DNA of 11,697 bases from JBAQMG01 sp049302575 (GCA_049302575.1 JBAQMG010000012.1:1-11697); one strand, 5' to 3'. Shown: positions 1-6,721, counted from the stretch's first letter. The notes: generated by a model from the letters alone, not told the origin. A program made the numbers and translations.

Positions 1-163
1 ACCCTCCACCGTAGACACGTGAAGGCAGAATGCTAACAGCGATTAAGCTGCTAGAGCGTAATTATCTGTGTTAATTATAAAGGTCCACCGTTTAACGAGA
101 CCAGGTGGAATCTCGACGCGCAACTCCTGCCACCGCTTCCTCGAGCGAGTCTAGAACGCCCCC
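1..163 (-). ncRNA. ssrA: tmRNA (transfer-messenger RNA), 5' part; gene runs off the left edge
   Basis: tmRNA rescues ribosomes stalled on broken mRNAs. It acts as a tRNA-Ala mimic and then as a short mRNA that adds a degradation tag. Read on the minus strand, the RNA starts GGGGGCGUU at 163, the expected acceptor 5' end. An H-type pseudoknot (PK1) is visible: stem 1 CGAGA 115-111 with UCUCG 100-96, and stem 2 UCCACC 109-104 with GGUGGA 89-84. The tag frame follows and reads (I)NTDNYALAA then UAA, with the stop at 45-43. The end of the tag frame sits in an 8-bp hairpin (54-47 with 40-33) whose loop holds the stop, as in tmRNA helix 5. The remaining pseudoknots and the 3' acceptor/T arm, about 190 nt, lie outside the window. 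The gene follows smpB, as in many Firmicutes. The resume codon and D-arm region look divergent (see findings). Confidence 0.93.
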
Positions 164-182
164 ATGTTTTGATTCTACATAT

Positions 183-191
183 AGTATAGCA
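183..191 (-). promoter_or_regulatory. Extended -10 promoter of ssrA
   Basis: On the minus strand TGC-TATACT (191-183) is an extended -10 element (TGn plus a good -10 hexamer). No convincing -35 is present 16-18 bases upstream. A start about 7 bases downstream would put roughly a dozen nucleotides ahead of the GGGGG at 163. That fits a precursor trimmed by RNase P. It would let tmRNA be made independently of smpB. Confidence 0.6.
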
Positions 192-286
192 TTTTTAACC
201 TTAAATGATATAGGATATAATTGAGACTCTAACATTGTTTTGGAAATCACGTTTTTGAATTTAATTAATGCTTCTTTTCTTAAAAA

Positions 287-754
287 TCAATATTTATTTC
301 TTTCACGCATATTTCTCTCAATCTCACGCTTGGCATCCTTTTCGGCCATATCCTGACGTTTGTCATAGTTCTTTTTACCACGACATACAGCTAATTCAAT
401 TTTAGCTAAGCCCTGCTTTAAATACATTTTAATAGGAATTATCGTTAACCCTTGAAGCTGTATTTTACCGATTAATTTAACGATTTCTGAGCGATGAAGC
501 AAAAGCTTCCGTTTCCTTAAGGGATCATGGTTAAAGCGGTTTCCCTGCTCATAGGGGCTAATATGCATCTGATAAAGCCACAATTCGCCGTTTTCTATGC
601 GGGCGTAACTATCTTTAAGATTTACTCGACTGTTACGAACTGACTTTATTTCCGTTCCAGTCAGAATAATTCCAGCTTCAACTCGCTCTTCGACAAAATA
701 ATCGTGGAACGCCTTACGATTTTCAGAAACAACCTTAATTCCTTCGGACACCAT
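287..754 (-). CDS. smpB: SsrA-binding protein SmpB
   Basis: SmpB binds the tRNA-like domain of tmRNA and escorts it to stalled ribosomes, with its C-terminal tail reading the empty mRNA channel. The 155-residue product is the family's usual length. It shows the N-terminal NRKAFHDYFVEE segment, the conserved LTGTEIKSVR stretch, the Y-x-R-I-x-x-GELWL region, the HDPLRKRKLLLHR loop, and the basic C-terminal tail beginning GKKNYDKRQ. The reading frame is open to 790, but the ATG at 754 is preferred. It gives the family N-terminus and has GGGGG 7 bases upstream. The promoter's predicted start point (about 772) also lies downstream of the 790 codon. The gene sits 123 nt before ssrA, its functional partner, and about 230 nt after a terminator that separates it from hppA. 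Confidence 0.97.
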   Translation of the reverse strand: MVSEGIKVVSENRKAFHDYFVEERVEAGIILTGTEIKSVRNSRVNLKDSYARIENGELWLYQMHISPYEQGNRFNHDPLRKRKLLLHRSEIVKLIGKIQLQGLTIIPIKMYLKQGLAKIELAVCRGKKNYDKRQDMAEKDAKREIERNMRERNKY

Positions 755-778
755 CTCCAGACCCCCTATCCAAATTTT

Positions 779-787
779 AGTATACCA
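779..787 (-). promoter_or_regulatory. Extended -10 promoter of smpB
   Basis: Minus-strand TGG-TATACT at 787-779 is an extended -10 element. The predicted transcription start near 772 leaves a leader of about 18 nt carrying the GGGGG ribosome binding site at 766-762. The -35 region is poor. It is the same promoter type as in front of ssrA and pgk in this window. Confidence 0.55.
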
Positions 788-790
788 CAA

Positions 791-987
791 AATGACTTTT
801 CACACACTACTATTCGTTAAGTAATTTCTTTACTGACCCCTTCATTACGCTGCCCATGGTTATCGTCATCACGTCACGATCACCTTACTTAGCAATTGCT
901 AATCAGAACATCCATGCTCAAGCCATTACCTTCGGCCGCCTTGGTTGCACTTACGCTGACCCCAAACTTATACTTTCTGGGTAGTGC
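791..987. other. hppA-smpB intergenic stretch with a dispersed-repeat copy and short direct repeats
   Basis: No gene is supported here. On the minus strand the stretch holds a 29-base repeat copy (926-898). Next to it is the perfect 14-base palindrome TTAGCAATTGCTAA (889-902). Two short direct repeats bracket the block: CTGACCCC at 833-840 and 956-963, and TTACGCTG at 845-852 and 951-958. The block lies between the hppA terminator and the smpB promoter, so neither transcript needs it. It looks like an inserted repeat element rather than a leader. Confidence 0.5.
898..926 (-). repeat. Copy of the right-end hairpin repeat, inverted orientation
   Basis: Minus-strand 926-898 matches plus-strand 11436-11464 at 27 of 29 bases. 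The copy keeps a short hairpin, GAGCA-UGGA-UGUUC, with GGA in the loop. One substitution in the stem (A to G) is tolerated as a G-U pair. The two copies lie about 10.5 kb apart and face each other. Confidence 0.8.
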
Positions 988-1015
988 AAAAAAGGACACT
1001 TCCTTCGAAGTGCCC
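988..1015 (-). terminator. Intrinsic terminator after hppA
   Basis: Minus strand: GGGCACTTC pairs with GAAGTGTCC (1015-1007 with 1002-994), 9 bp with one G-U. The tetraloop is GAAG and six T follow (993-988). It lies about 100 nt past the hppA stop and is the clearest terminator in the window. Confidence 0.9.
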
Positions 1016-1116
1016 TTCCCATTTAGGGTTAATAGCTCGAATTTTATTATTAAGAAATCTATCTCTTAATTAGCTAAATCTCAAAATTAAATTACTTTTT
1101 CAGAACTTCCTAATGT

Positions 1117-3177
1117 TTATTTTAGAAATGGAGCAATAAGCAAGGATATCGTACCCATAACCTTGATTAAAGCATTAAGCGACGGACCAGAAGTATCTTT
1201 AAATGGGTCACCTACTGTATCACCGATAACTGCAGCGGCATGAGTTGGTGTACCTTTACCACCCAAGTTTCCTGCTTCAATAAATTTCTTGGCATTGTCC
1301 CATGCACCACCAGCATTAGCCATAAAAATCGCCATTAGAAGTCCTGAAACTGTACCACCAGCCAAATATCCACCCATAGCATTTTTACCGAGGCCGAAAC
1401 CAACAATGAGTGGCATCAAGACTGCAAGCAACCCTGGAACAATCATTTCACGCAGAGCAGCTTTAGTAGAAATATCGACACATTTTCGATAATCTGGTTT
1501 ACCTGTACCTTCCATAATTCCGGGAATTTCACGGAACTGGCGACGCACTTCCCCGATCATTTCAAAGGCAGCCTTACCGACAGCTTCTAGACAAAATGCC
1601 GAAAACAAAAAGGGTACGGCAGCTCCGAGAAACACACCAATAATCGTCGTGGGAATTAAGATATTAATCGTATCTAAATGGGCTAATTCAGCATAGGCAT
1701 TGAAAAGGGCTAAGGCTGTCAAGGCAGCTGAGCCAATCGCAAATCCCTTAGCTACAGCAGCTGTTGTATTACCTACAGAATCAAGCTTATCCGTGGTTTT
1801 ACGTACATTAGGCTCAAGTTCGGCCATTTCGGCAATTCCACCAGCATTGTCAGCTACAGGACCGAAGGAATCAATCGCTACAACCATACCTGCTGTGGAC
1901 AACATTGCCATAGCTGCCATAGCGATTCCGAAGATCCCAGCCGCTGCAAAGGAAACGTAGATAGCTGCGCAAATTACGATAACTGGTAGAGCCGTACTTT
2001 TTAATCCTACAGCTAAACCAGCAATAATATTGGTTGCGGCACCTGTTTCTGAAGCCTTAGCAATAGCTTGGGCCGGTTTTTTCTGATTAGAGGTATAGTA
2101 CTCCGTAATCAAGCCAATCAAAACATTGACGATCAAACCTGCCAAAATCGAAATATAAACGCTATTTGGAGTAATATTTAACCCTTTAACCGTTATGGAA
2201 GCCGGTAACATCCAATGAACAATTCCATAACCGGCGATTGCAGTTAAAAGATTAGTTCCCCAAAGTCCCATATTCAAAGCATTCTGAGGATTGGCATTTT
2301 CTCCAGTACGGACGAAAAAGCTAGCAATAATAGCGGCAACCAATCCTGCAGCCCCCAAAAGTAACGGCAACATGATACCTGCCAAACCATTATTTACACT
2401 TTGATAAGTGGTAAAGCCCACCAACATGGCTGCAATCGCTGAAGCAGCATAAGACTCAAACAAGTCAGCGCCCATTCCAGCAGTATCCCCTACATTATCT
2501 CCAACATTATCAGCAATAGTGGCTGGGTTACGCGGATCATCTTCTGGAATCCCTGCTTCAACTTTACCAACTAAATCAGCCCCGACATCTGCGGCCTTAG
2601 TATAAATACCTCCGCCGACACGAGCGAAAAGAGCGACAGCACTAGCTCCAAAAGCAAAGGAAGTAATAACATCAATATTCCCAAAGGCTAAATAAAGTAT
2701 AGTTACACCTAGAAGACCTAGACTTGCGACAGACAAACCCATAACTGCACCACCGCGGAAAGCCACTCCTAATGCTTTGTTCAAGCTCGTCCTCGCAGCT
2801 TGAGTAGTACGGGTATTTGCCCGCGTTGTAATACTCATCCCGATATAACCGGCTACCGCTGACAAAAGTGCTCCAACCAAGAAGGAAATTGCTGTTGGCC
2901 AACCAGCTTGTAAACCCGCTTGCCAACCCATTTCCATGCCCTTGTTCCAGCCTATACCGACCAATAAAACTATAAATATTATAAGTACAATTGGAATTAA
3001 ACTGCGATACTCACGATTGAGAAAGGCCATAGCACCTTCTTGAATCGCCTTGGAAATTTCTTGCATCCGAGCATTACCAGGATTTTCACTTAAAACACTT
3101 TTTGCAAAGTAGAACGCAAATAAGAGACCGAGAATTCCCGCTCCCACAGCCAAATATGGCATTGTAGTTAAATCCAT
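1117..3177 (-). CDS. hppA: Membrane-bound ion-pumping pyrophosphatase, K+-dependent type (H+ or Na+)
   Basis: This is an integral membrane enzyme that hydrolyses PPi to phosphate and pumps H+ or Na+ outward. The 686-residue product has the family's usual length and many hydrophobic helices from residue 6 on. Substrate motifs are present: DVGADLVGKVE (about 197-207), the acidic TIADNVGDNVGD (about 220-231) and the C-terminal GDTVGDPFKDTSGP (about 652-665). The GNTTAA motif (about 469-474) has Ala where K+-independent enzymes carry Lys, so a K+-stimulated enzyme is expected. A gate-region Glu in DLFES (about 241) sits where Na+-PPases have it, but some H+ pumps share this, so the ion is not settled. 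The frame opens at 3210. The ATG at 3177 is preferred because AGGAGGG ends 9 bases upstream and the extra residues would come from a tandem repeat. It follows secG by 115 nt, with a strong terminator downstream. Confidence 0.96.
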   Translation of the reverse strand: MDLTTMPYLAVGAGILGLLFAFYFAKSVLSENPGNARMQEISKAIQEGAMAFLNREYRSLIPIVLIIFIVLLVGIGWNKGMEMGWQAGLQAGWPTAISFLVGALLSAVAGYIGMSITTRANTRTTQAARTSLNKALGVAFRGGAVMGLSVASLGLLGVTILYLAFGNIDVITSFAFGASAVALFARVGGGIYTKAADVGADLVGKVEAGIPEDDPRNPATIADNVGDNVGDTAGMGADLFESYAASAIAAMLVGFTTYQSVNNGLAGIMLPLLLGAAGLVAAIIASFFVRTGENANPQNALNMGLWGTNLLTAIAGYGIVHWMLPASITVKGLNITPNSVYISILAGLIVNVLIGLITEYYTSNQKKPAQAIAKASETGAATNIIAGLAVGLKSTALPVIVICAAIYVSFAAAGIFGIAMAAMAMLSTAGMVVAIDSFGPVADNAGGIAEMAELEPNVRKTTDKLDSVGNTTAAVAKGFAIGSAALTALALFNAYAELAHLDTINILIPTTIIGVFLGAAVPFLFSAFCLEAVGKAAFEMIGEVRRQFREIPGIMEGTGKPDYRKCVDISTKAALREMIVPGLLAVLMPLIVGFGLGKNAMGGYLAGGTVSGLLMAIFMANAGGAWDNAKKFIEAGNLGGKGTPTHAAAVIGDTVGDPFKDTSGPSLNALIKVMGTISLLIAPFLK

Positions 3178-3186
3178 TCGAAGACA

Positions 3187-3193
3187 CCCTCCT
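3187..3193 (-). promoter_or_regulatory. Ribosome binding site that fixes the hppA start
   Basis: AGGAGGG on the minus strand ends 9 bases before the ATG at 3177. An in-frame ATG at 3210 lies upstream of this site inside a tandem repeat and has no binding site of its own. The internal start is therefore the real one. Confidence 0.8.
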
Positions 3194-3196
3194 ACT

Positions 3197-3224
3197 AATT
3201 CATAATTCATAATTCATAATTCAT
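3197..3224 (-). repeat. Tandem heptamer (ATGAATT) x4 in the secG-hppA spacer
   Basis: Four perfect head-to-tail copies of ATGAATT read on the minus strand, with ATG at 3224, 3217, 3210 and 3203. Next to them lies the small inverted repeat GAATC-AGA-GATTC (3236-3248) and a related AT-rich stretch holding TGCATAATGCA. The seven-base period makes successive ATGs fall in different frames. This explains the false upstream extension of the hppA frame. The array lies directly in front of the hppA ribosome binding site. Confidence 0.9.
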
Positions 3225-3275
3225 AATTAAGCCTCGAATCAGAGATTCATAATTCACTAATTGTGCATTATGCAT
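3207..3275 (-). other. Possible 22-codon leader ORF with a strong Shine-Dalgarno
   Basis: AGGAGGAG (3291-3284), just past the secG stop, sits 8 bases ahead of an ATG at 3275. That ATG opens 22 codons (beginning MHNAQLVNY) and stops at TGA 3209-3207 inside the ATGAATT array. The spacing is ideal. However, the peptide is encoded largely by repeat DNA and resembles no family I know. It may be a leader peptide, or the stranded original ribosome binding site of a downstream gene displaced by repeat insertion. Confidence 0.25.
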
Positions 3276-3292
3276 TGCGTTCTCTCCTCCTG

Positions 3293-3517
3293 TTATTTGA
3301 GTAGAGAAACACCAAAGGAACTTAACAAAAAAGTCACCGCAAAACCAGCACTTAACTTGCCAAAGAGCTCATCCATACCCTTCTTCTTACCAAAAAAGGT
3401 CTCTCCCGCACCAGTAATTGCCCCAGATAATCCAGCACTGCGTCCTGATTGGAGGAGAATAGTCGTAATTAATCCCAAAGAACTAATCACTAGAAGTACT
3501 ATTAACGCAATTTTCAT
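3293..3517 (-). CDS. secG: Preprotein translocase subunit SecG
   Basis: SecG is the small accessory subunit of the SecYEG channel and assists SecA-driven protein export across the cytoplasmic membrane. The 74-residue product is typical. Transmembrane segment 1 lies at about 3-22 (ALIVLLVISSLGLITTILLQ). A cytoplasmic Gly-rich loop follows, with the family hallmarks LQSGRSAGLSGAITG and ETFFGKKKG. A second transmembrane segment lies at about 54-73 (LSAGFAVTFLLSSFGVS). The ATG at 3517 has AAGGGGGTG ending 10 bases upstream. secG lies downstream of eno, as in many Firmicutes, here with its own likely promoter and a leader of about 160 nt. Confidence 0.95.
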   Translation of the reverse strand: MKIALIVLLVISSLGLITTILLQSGRSAGLSGAITGAGETFFGKKKGMDELFGKLSAGFAVTFLLSSFGVSLLK

Positions 3518-3682
3518 CTTTCTTTCTCACCCCCTTCAGCATTTTATCCTTGATCTTTCTTAGACCAAAGACCTTGTTAAAGCTGTCCACATTCATTGAA
3601 ACTCAAGATAGTACCACAGAACAAGCCACAGTAAGAGAATTCTAGCATTGAATCTGAATTATTGCAACACCTTTACCGAATT

Positions 3683-3711
3683 ATTATAGCACATTCAGCG
3701 TTTTGTTATAA
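3683..3711 (-). promoter_or_regulatory. Candidate promoter for secG-hppA
   Basis: Minus strand: TTATAA (3711-3706), a 17-base spacer, then a perfect TATAAT (3688-3683). The -35 matches the consensus only partly. A start near 3676 would give secG a leader of about 160 nt. I see no recognisable riboswitch or strong hairpin in it. Confidence 0.5.
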
Positions 3712-3768
3712 CACATTGACTGGTAAATTATAAAAAGTACCTAACTTACACTTTTTTAAATGTGGTTC

Positions 3769-3806
3769 AAAGGGGGTTGTGCTTAATTTTATTAACAACC
3801 CCCTTT
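3769..3806 (-). terminator. GC-rich hairpin after eno, probable terminator
   Basis: A 12-bp stem pairs AAAGGGGGTTGT with ACAACCCCCTTT around a 14-base AT-rich loop, 22 bases after the eno stop. In the minus (eno) direction the T run is only TTT and is partly in the stem. In the plus direction the stem is followed by TTTTT-CC-TTTT. It probably ends the glycolytic transcript, but the better U tract faces the other way, so efficiency for eno is uncertain. Confidence 0.65.
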
Positions 3807-3827
3807 TTCCTTTTATTATATAAAAAA

Positions 3828-5105
3828 TTAACGGCCTAAAACATCACTTCCACGGTAAGTGGCGCTCTCGCCAAGTTCTTCTTCTATACGCAACAGTTCA
3901 TTATATTTGGCCACTCGTTCCGTGCGTGCTGGTGCTCCAGTTTTTATCATTCCAGCATTAACTGCGACAGCTACATGAGCCATAGTCACATCCTCTGTCT
4001 CCCCAGAACGATGAGAAATTACAGCAGTATAGCCTGCTCTCTTAGCCATTTCGATAGCATCCAAGGTCTCAGTAAGGGTTCCGATTTGATTTAACTTAAT
4101 CAAAATCGAATTGGCACACCGCTCTTTAATCCCACGAGCTAAACGGGTAGGATTAGTAACAAATAAATCATCCCCGACAAGTTGAATTTTCTGTCCAAGG
4201 CGTTCCGTCATCAGACGCCAGCCCTCCCAATCATCCTCTGCTAAACCATCTTCAATCGAAACTATCGGATATTGCTTGATGAGACCCTCATAATAGTCAA
4301 TCATTTCTGCTGTCGTCTTTGTTAGGCCTTCTCCTGCTAAGTGGTATAAACCATCTTTGTATAACTCCGTCGCTGCAACATCTAAGGCCAAGGCAATCTG
4401 CTCTCCTGGAACATAGCCGGCTCGCTGAATAGCATCGACAATTGCCAGCAAAGCATCGGCATTAGACTCTAAGTTAGGTGCAAAGCCCCCCTCGTCTCCA
4501 ATGGAGGTTGCTAAACCTTTCTCTTTTAAAACTGCTTTCAAGGTATGATAAACTTCTGCGCCCATACGTAGGGCTTCCCTGAAGTTAGCTGCTCCAACTG
4601 GCATAATCATAAATTCTTGAATGTCAACATTATTATCTGCATGTTGGCCGCCGTTTAAAATATTCATCATGGGTACTGGTAGCTCCTTAGCGTTTACCCC
4701 GCCCAAATATTGATAAAGGGGTAAGCCAACTGTCTCAGCGGCAGCCTTAGCTGCTGCTAGGGAAACTCCCAAAATGGCGTTTGCACCAATTTTCCCTTTG
4801 TTAGCTGTTCCGTCCAGTTCGATCAGCACCCGATCCAGACCAGGTTGATCAAAAGGATTTAATCCCTCAACCTCTGGACCGATCAGGTTATTAACATTCT
4901 CCACTGCAGTGAGGACACCTTTACCTAAATAGCGCTGCTTGTCTCCATCGCGTAATTCGACTGCTTCAAACGCACCAGTTGAAGCCCCTGATGGTACTGC
5001 AGCACGCCCCATCGTTCCATCTTCAAGGGTTACATCAACTTCCACCGTTGGATTTCCTCGGGAATCCAAAATCTCGCGTGCATATACATCCATGATCAAA
5101 CTCAT
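3828..5105 (-). CDS. eno: Enolase (phosphopyruvate hydratase)
   Basis: Enolase is the cytoplasmic glycolytic enzyme that dehydrates 2-phosphoglycerate to phosphoenolpyruvate with Mg2+. The 425-residue product carries the full active site. The N-terminal AREILDSRGNPTVEV and the SGASTG mobile loop come first, then GGQHADNN with the substrate-binding His. The proton-abstraction partner Glu205 is in GDEGGF. The metal ligands are Asp242 (ALDVA), Glu285 (SIEDG) and Asp312 (GDDLF). The catalytic base Lys337 is in LIKLNQ, followed by HRSGET (365-370) and Lys388 (IKTG). The frame extends to a TTG at 5123, but the ATG at 5105 has AAGGGGG 8 bases upstream (5120-5114) and gives the family length. It is the last gene of the glycolytic operon, 68 nt after gpmI. 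Confidence 0.98.
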   Translation of the reverse strand: MSLIMDVYAREILDSRGNPTVEVDVTLEDGTMGRAAVPSGASTGAFEAVELRDGDKQRYLGKGVLTAVENVNNLIGPEVEGLNPFDQPGLDRVLIELDGTANKGKIGANAILGVSLAAAKAAAETVGLPLYQYLGGVNAKELPVPMMNILNGGQHADNNVDIQEFMIMPVGAANFREALRMGAEVYHTLKAVLKEKGLATSIGDEGGFAPNLESNADALLAIVDAIQRAGYVPGEQIALALDVAATELYKDGLYHLAGEGLTKTTAEMIDYYEGLIKQYPIVSIEDGLAEDDWEGWRLMTERLGQKIQLVGDDLFVTNPTRLARGIKERCANSILIKLNQIGTLTETLDAIEMAKRAGYTAVISHRSGETEDVTMAHVAVAVNAGMIKTGAPARTERVAKYNELLRIEEELGESATYRGSDVLGR

Positions 5106-5173
5106 ATTCATATCCCCCTTCAAAATAGATATTCGATTTTCGTGGTCCGAATGAATGACTTACTTTTGTAGCC

Positions 5174-6721
5174 CTAGACCTTAATAAGGGTTGTACCGGT
5201 CATTTCCAAAGGTTTAGAAATCATTAACAACTCCAAAATGGTCGGAGCAATATCACATAAGGCCCCACCCTCACGCAAAACTTGGTTCTGGAATCGTTCA
5301 TCAACTAAAATAAATGGAACAGGGTTCGTTGTATGTGCAGTCAAAGGTAACCCAGTCTTCAGATCCAGCTTGCTCTCAGCATTTCCATGATCAGCAGTGA
5401 TTAAAAGTGTTCCTCCCAGTTTCTTCACCACTTCTGCTATTTCACCGAGACACTTGTCCACTGCTTCCACTGCTTCAATAGTAGCATTAAAAACACCCGT
5501 ATGTCCAACCATGTCTGGATTAGCAAAATTAAGAATAATTACGTCAAAAACATTCTCTTGAAGAGTAGCGATCAACTCTCGTGTTAATTCAGGGGCATTC
5601 ATCTCAGGTTGAAGATTATAGGTTGCAACTTTAGGAGAAGGAACTAAGGATCGCTCTTCCCCGAGATTAGGTTCTTCAAGCCCTCCGTTAAAGAAAAAGG
5701 TTACATGTGCGTATTTTTCCGTTTCGGCTATCCGCAACTGTTTTAAACCAGCTTGTCCAAGTACCTCACCTAAGGTATTTTCTAGATTTTGGGGGGGATA
5801 AGCAACGGCTGCCTTAATGGTCAGATCATACTCTGTCATACAAACGAAGTGAACCTGAGGACGTTCAGGGCGCTCAAAACCAGCAAACTCTTCATCTACA
5901 AAAGCCCTCGTCAACTCACGTGCCCTGTCAGAGCGGAAATTAAAAAAGATCACACTATCGCCGGTCTCAATTTTAGCCGTCGGCTGTCCTTGGGAGTTGA
6001 CTATCACAGTTGGCAAAACAAATTCATCATCAACTCGCTGATGATAGGACTTTTCAACCGCTGACATTGCCCCAGCTGCCTTTTCTCCTTCGCCATAAAC
6101 CATGGTCTGATAACCCTTTTCTAAACGTTCCCAGCGCTTATCACGATCCATCACAAAATATCGTCCACTTACAGAAGCAATTTGACCTACGCCTAGGGCT
6201 TTAAGCTTTTCTTCTAGTTTAGCCAGATATACTTTGGCACTCTGTGGTAAAACATCTCGACCATCGAGAAACGCATGAATATAAATCCTTTCAACTCCCA
6301 AGTCCCTAGCCATTTCTAAAAGGGCGAATAAATGATCTTGGTGAGAATGTACCCCGCCATCGGAAAGCAAACCCATAAAGTGTAAGGCCTTTCCATTAAT
6401 TTTAACCCTAGTCATCGCCTCATTTAAAACTGGATTGGAGGGTAATGCCTTCTCCGCAACGGCTTTAGAAATTCGAGTTAACTCCTGGTAAACAACTCTT
6501 CCTGCACCAATATTCAAATGTCCGACTTCTGAATTCCCCATTTGACCAGCAGGAAGACCTACCGTTTCACCCGAGGCTTTAAGCAGCGTTTTGGGATAAG
6601 AACTTTCCAAATACCGAAAGTTTGGTAAAGAAGCTTGAGCAATAGCATTTCCCTGATAAGTCGGGCTATAACCCCAACCATCTAAAATCATGAGCAAAAG
6701 TGGTTTCACGCGTTGAGTCAC
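5174..6721 (-). CDS. gpmI: 2,3-bisphosphoglycerate-independent phosphoglycerate mutase
   Basis: This enzyme interconverts 3- and 2-phosphoglycerate through a phosphoserine intermediate, using two Mn2+ ions and no bisphosphoglycerate cofactor. The 515-residue length is typical. The phosphatase-domain ligands are complete: Asp14 (LDGWG), nucleophile Ser64 (GNSEVGHLN), Asp403 and His407 (NPDMVGH), Asp444 and His445 (DHGNAES), and His463 (TAHTT). The transferase insert shows SDGGVHSH (120-127), HAFLDGRD (149-156), SGRYF (185-189) and FNFRSDRAREL. The start is a GTG with a modest GAGG 10 bases upstream. No better start gives the conserved beginning. Mn2+-dependent enzymes of this type are pH-sensitive and are common in endospore formers. 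It lies 45 nt after tpiA and 68 nt before eno. Confidence 0.97.
   Translation of the reverse strand: MTQRVKPLLLMILDGWGYSPTYQGNAIAQASLPNFRYLESSYPKTLLKASGETVGLPAGQMGNSEVGHLNIGAGRVVYQELTRISKAVAEKALPSNPVLNEAMTRVKINGKALHFMGLLSDGGVHSHQDHLFALLEMARDLGVERIYIHAFLDGRDVLPQSAKVYLAKLEEKLKALGVGQIASVSGRYFVMDRDKRWERLEKGYQTMVYGEGEKAAGAMSAVEKSYHQRVDDEFVLPTVIVNSQGQPTAKIETGDSVIFFNFRSDRARELTRAFVDEEFAGFERPERPQVHFVCMTEYDLTIKAAVAYPPQNLENTLGEVLGQAGLKQLRIAETEKYAHVTFFFNGGLEEPNLGEERSLVPSPKVATYNLQPEMNAPELTRELIATLQENVFDVIILNFANPDMVGHTGVFNATIEAVEAVDKCLGEIAEVVKKLGGTLLITADHGNAESKLDLKTGLPLTAHTTNPVPFILVDERFQNQVLREGGALCDIAPTILELLMISKPLEMTGTTLIKV

Noticed and set aside
755..790. N-terminal extension of SmpB by 12 residues
   Set aside because: The upstream ATG lies ahead of the predicted transcription start and lacks a binding site; the ATG at 754 gives the family length.
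2672..2926. 84-codon minus-strand frame inside hppA, and several 60-100 codon plus-strand frames inside hppA, eno, gpmI, pgk and the transporter
   Set aside because: All overlap well-conserved genes in other frames, have no family resemblance and lack binding sites.
3178..3210. N-terminal extension of the pyrophosphatase by 11 residues
   Set aside because: It is encoded by the ATGAATT repeat and the ribosome binding site; AGGAGGG points to the ATG at 3177.
3261..3563. 100-codon plus-strand frame over secG
   Set aside because: It lies antisense to a clearly recognised secG and its flanks; no independent support.
3577..3648. 23-codon ORF in the secG leader (minus strand)
   Set aside because: It has an ATG and stop but no ribosome binding site and no recognisable sequence; expected by chance in a 160-nt leader.
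5106..5123. TTG start for enolase
   Set aside because: The ribosome binding site AAGGGGG overlaps these codons and is spaced for the ATG at 5105.
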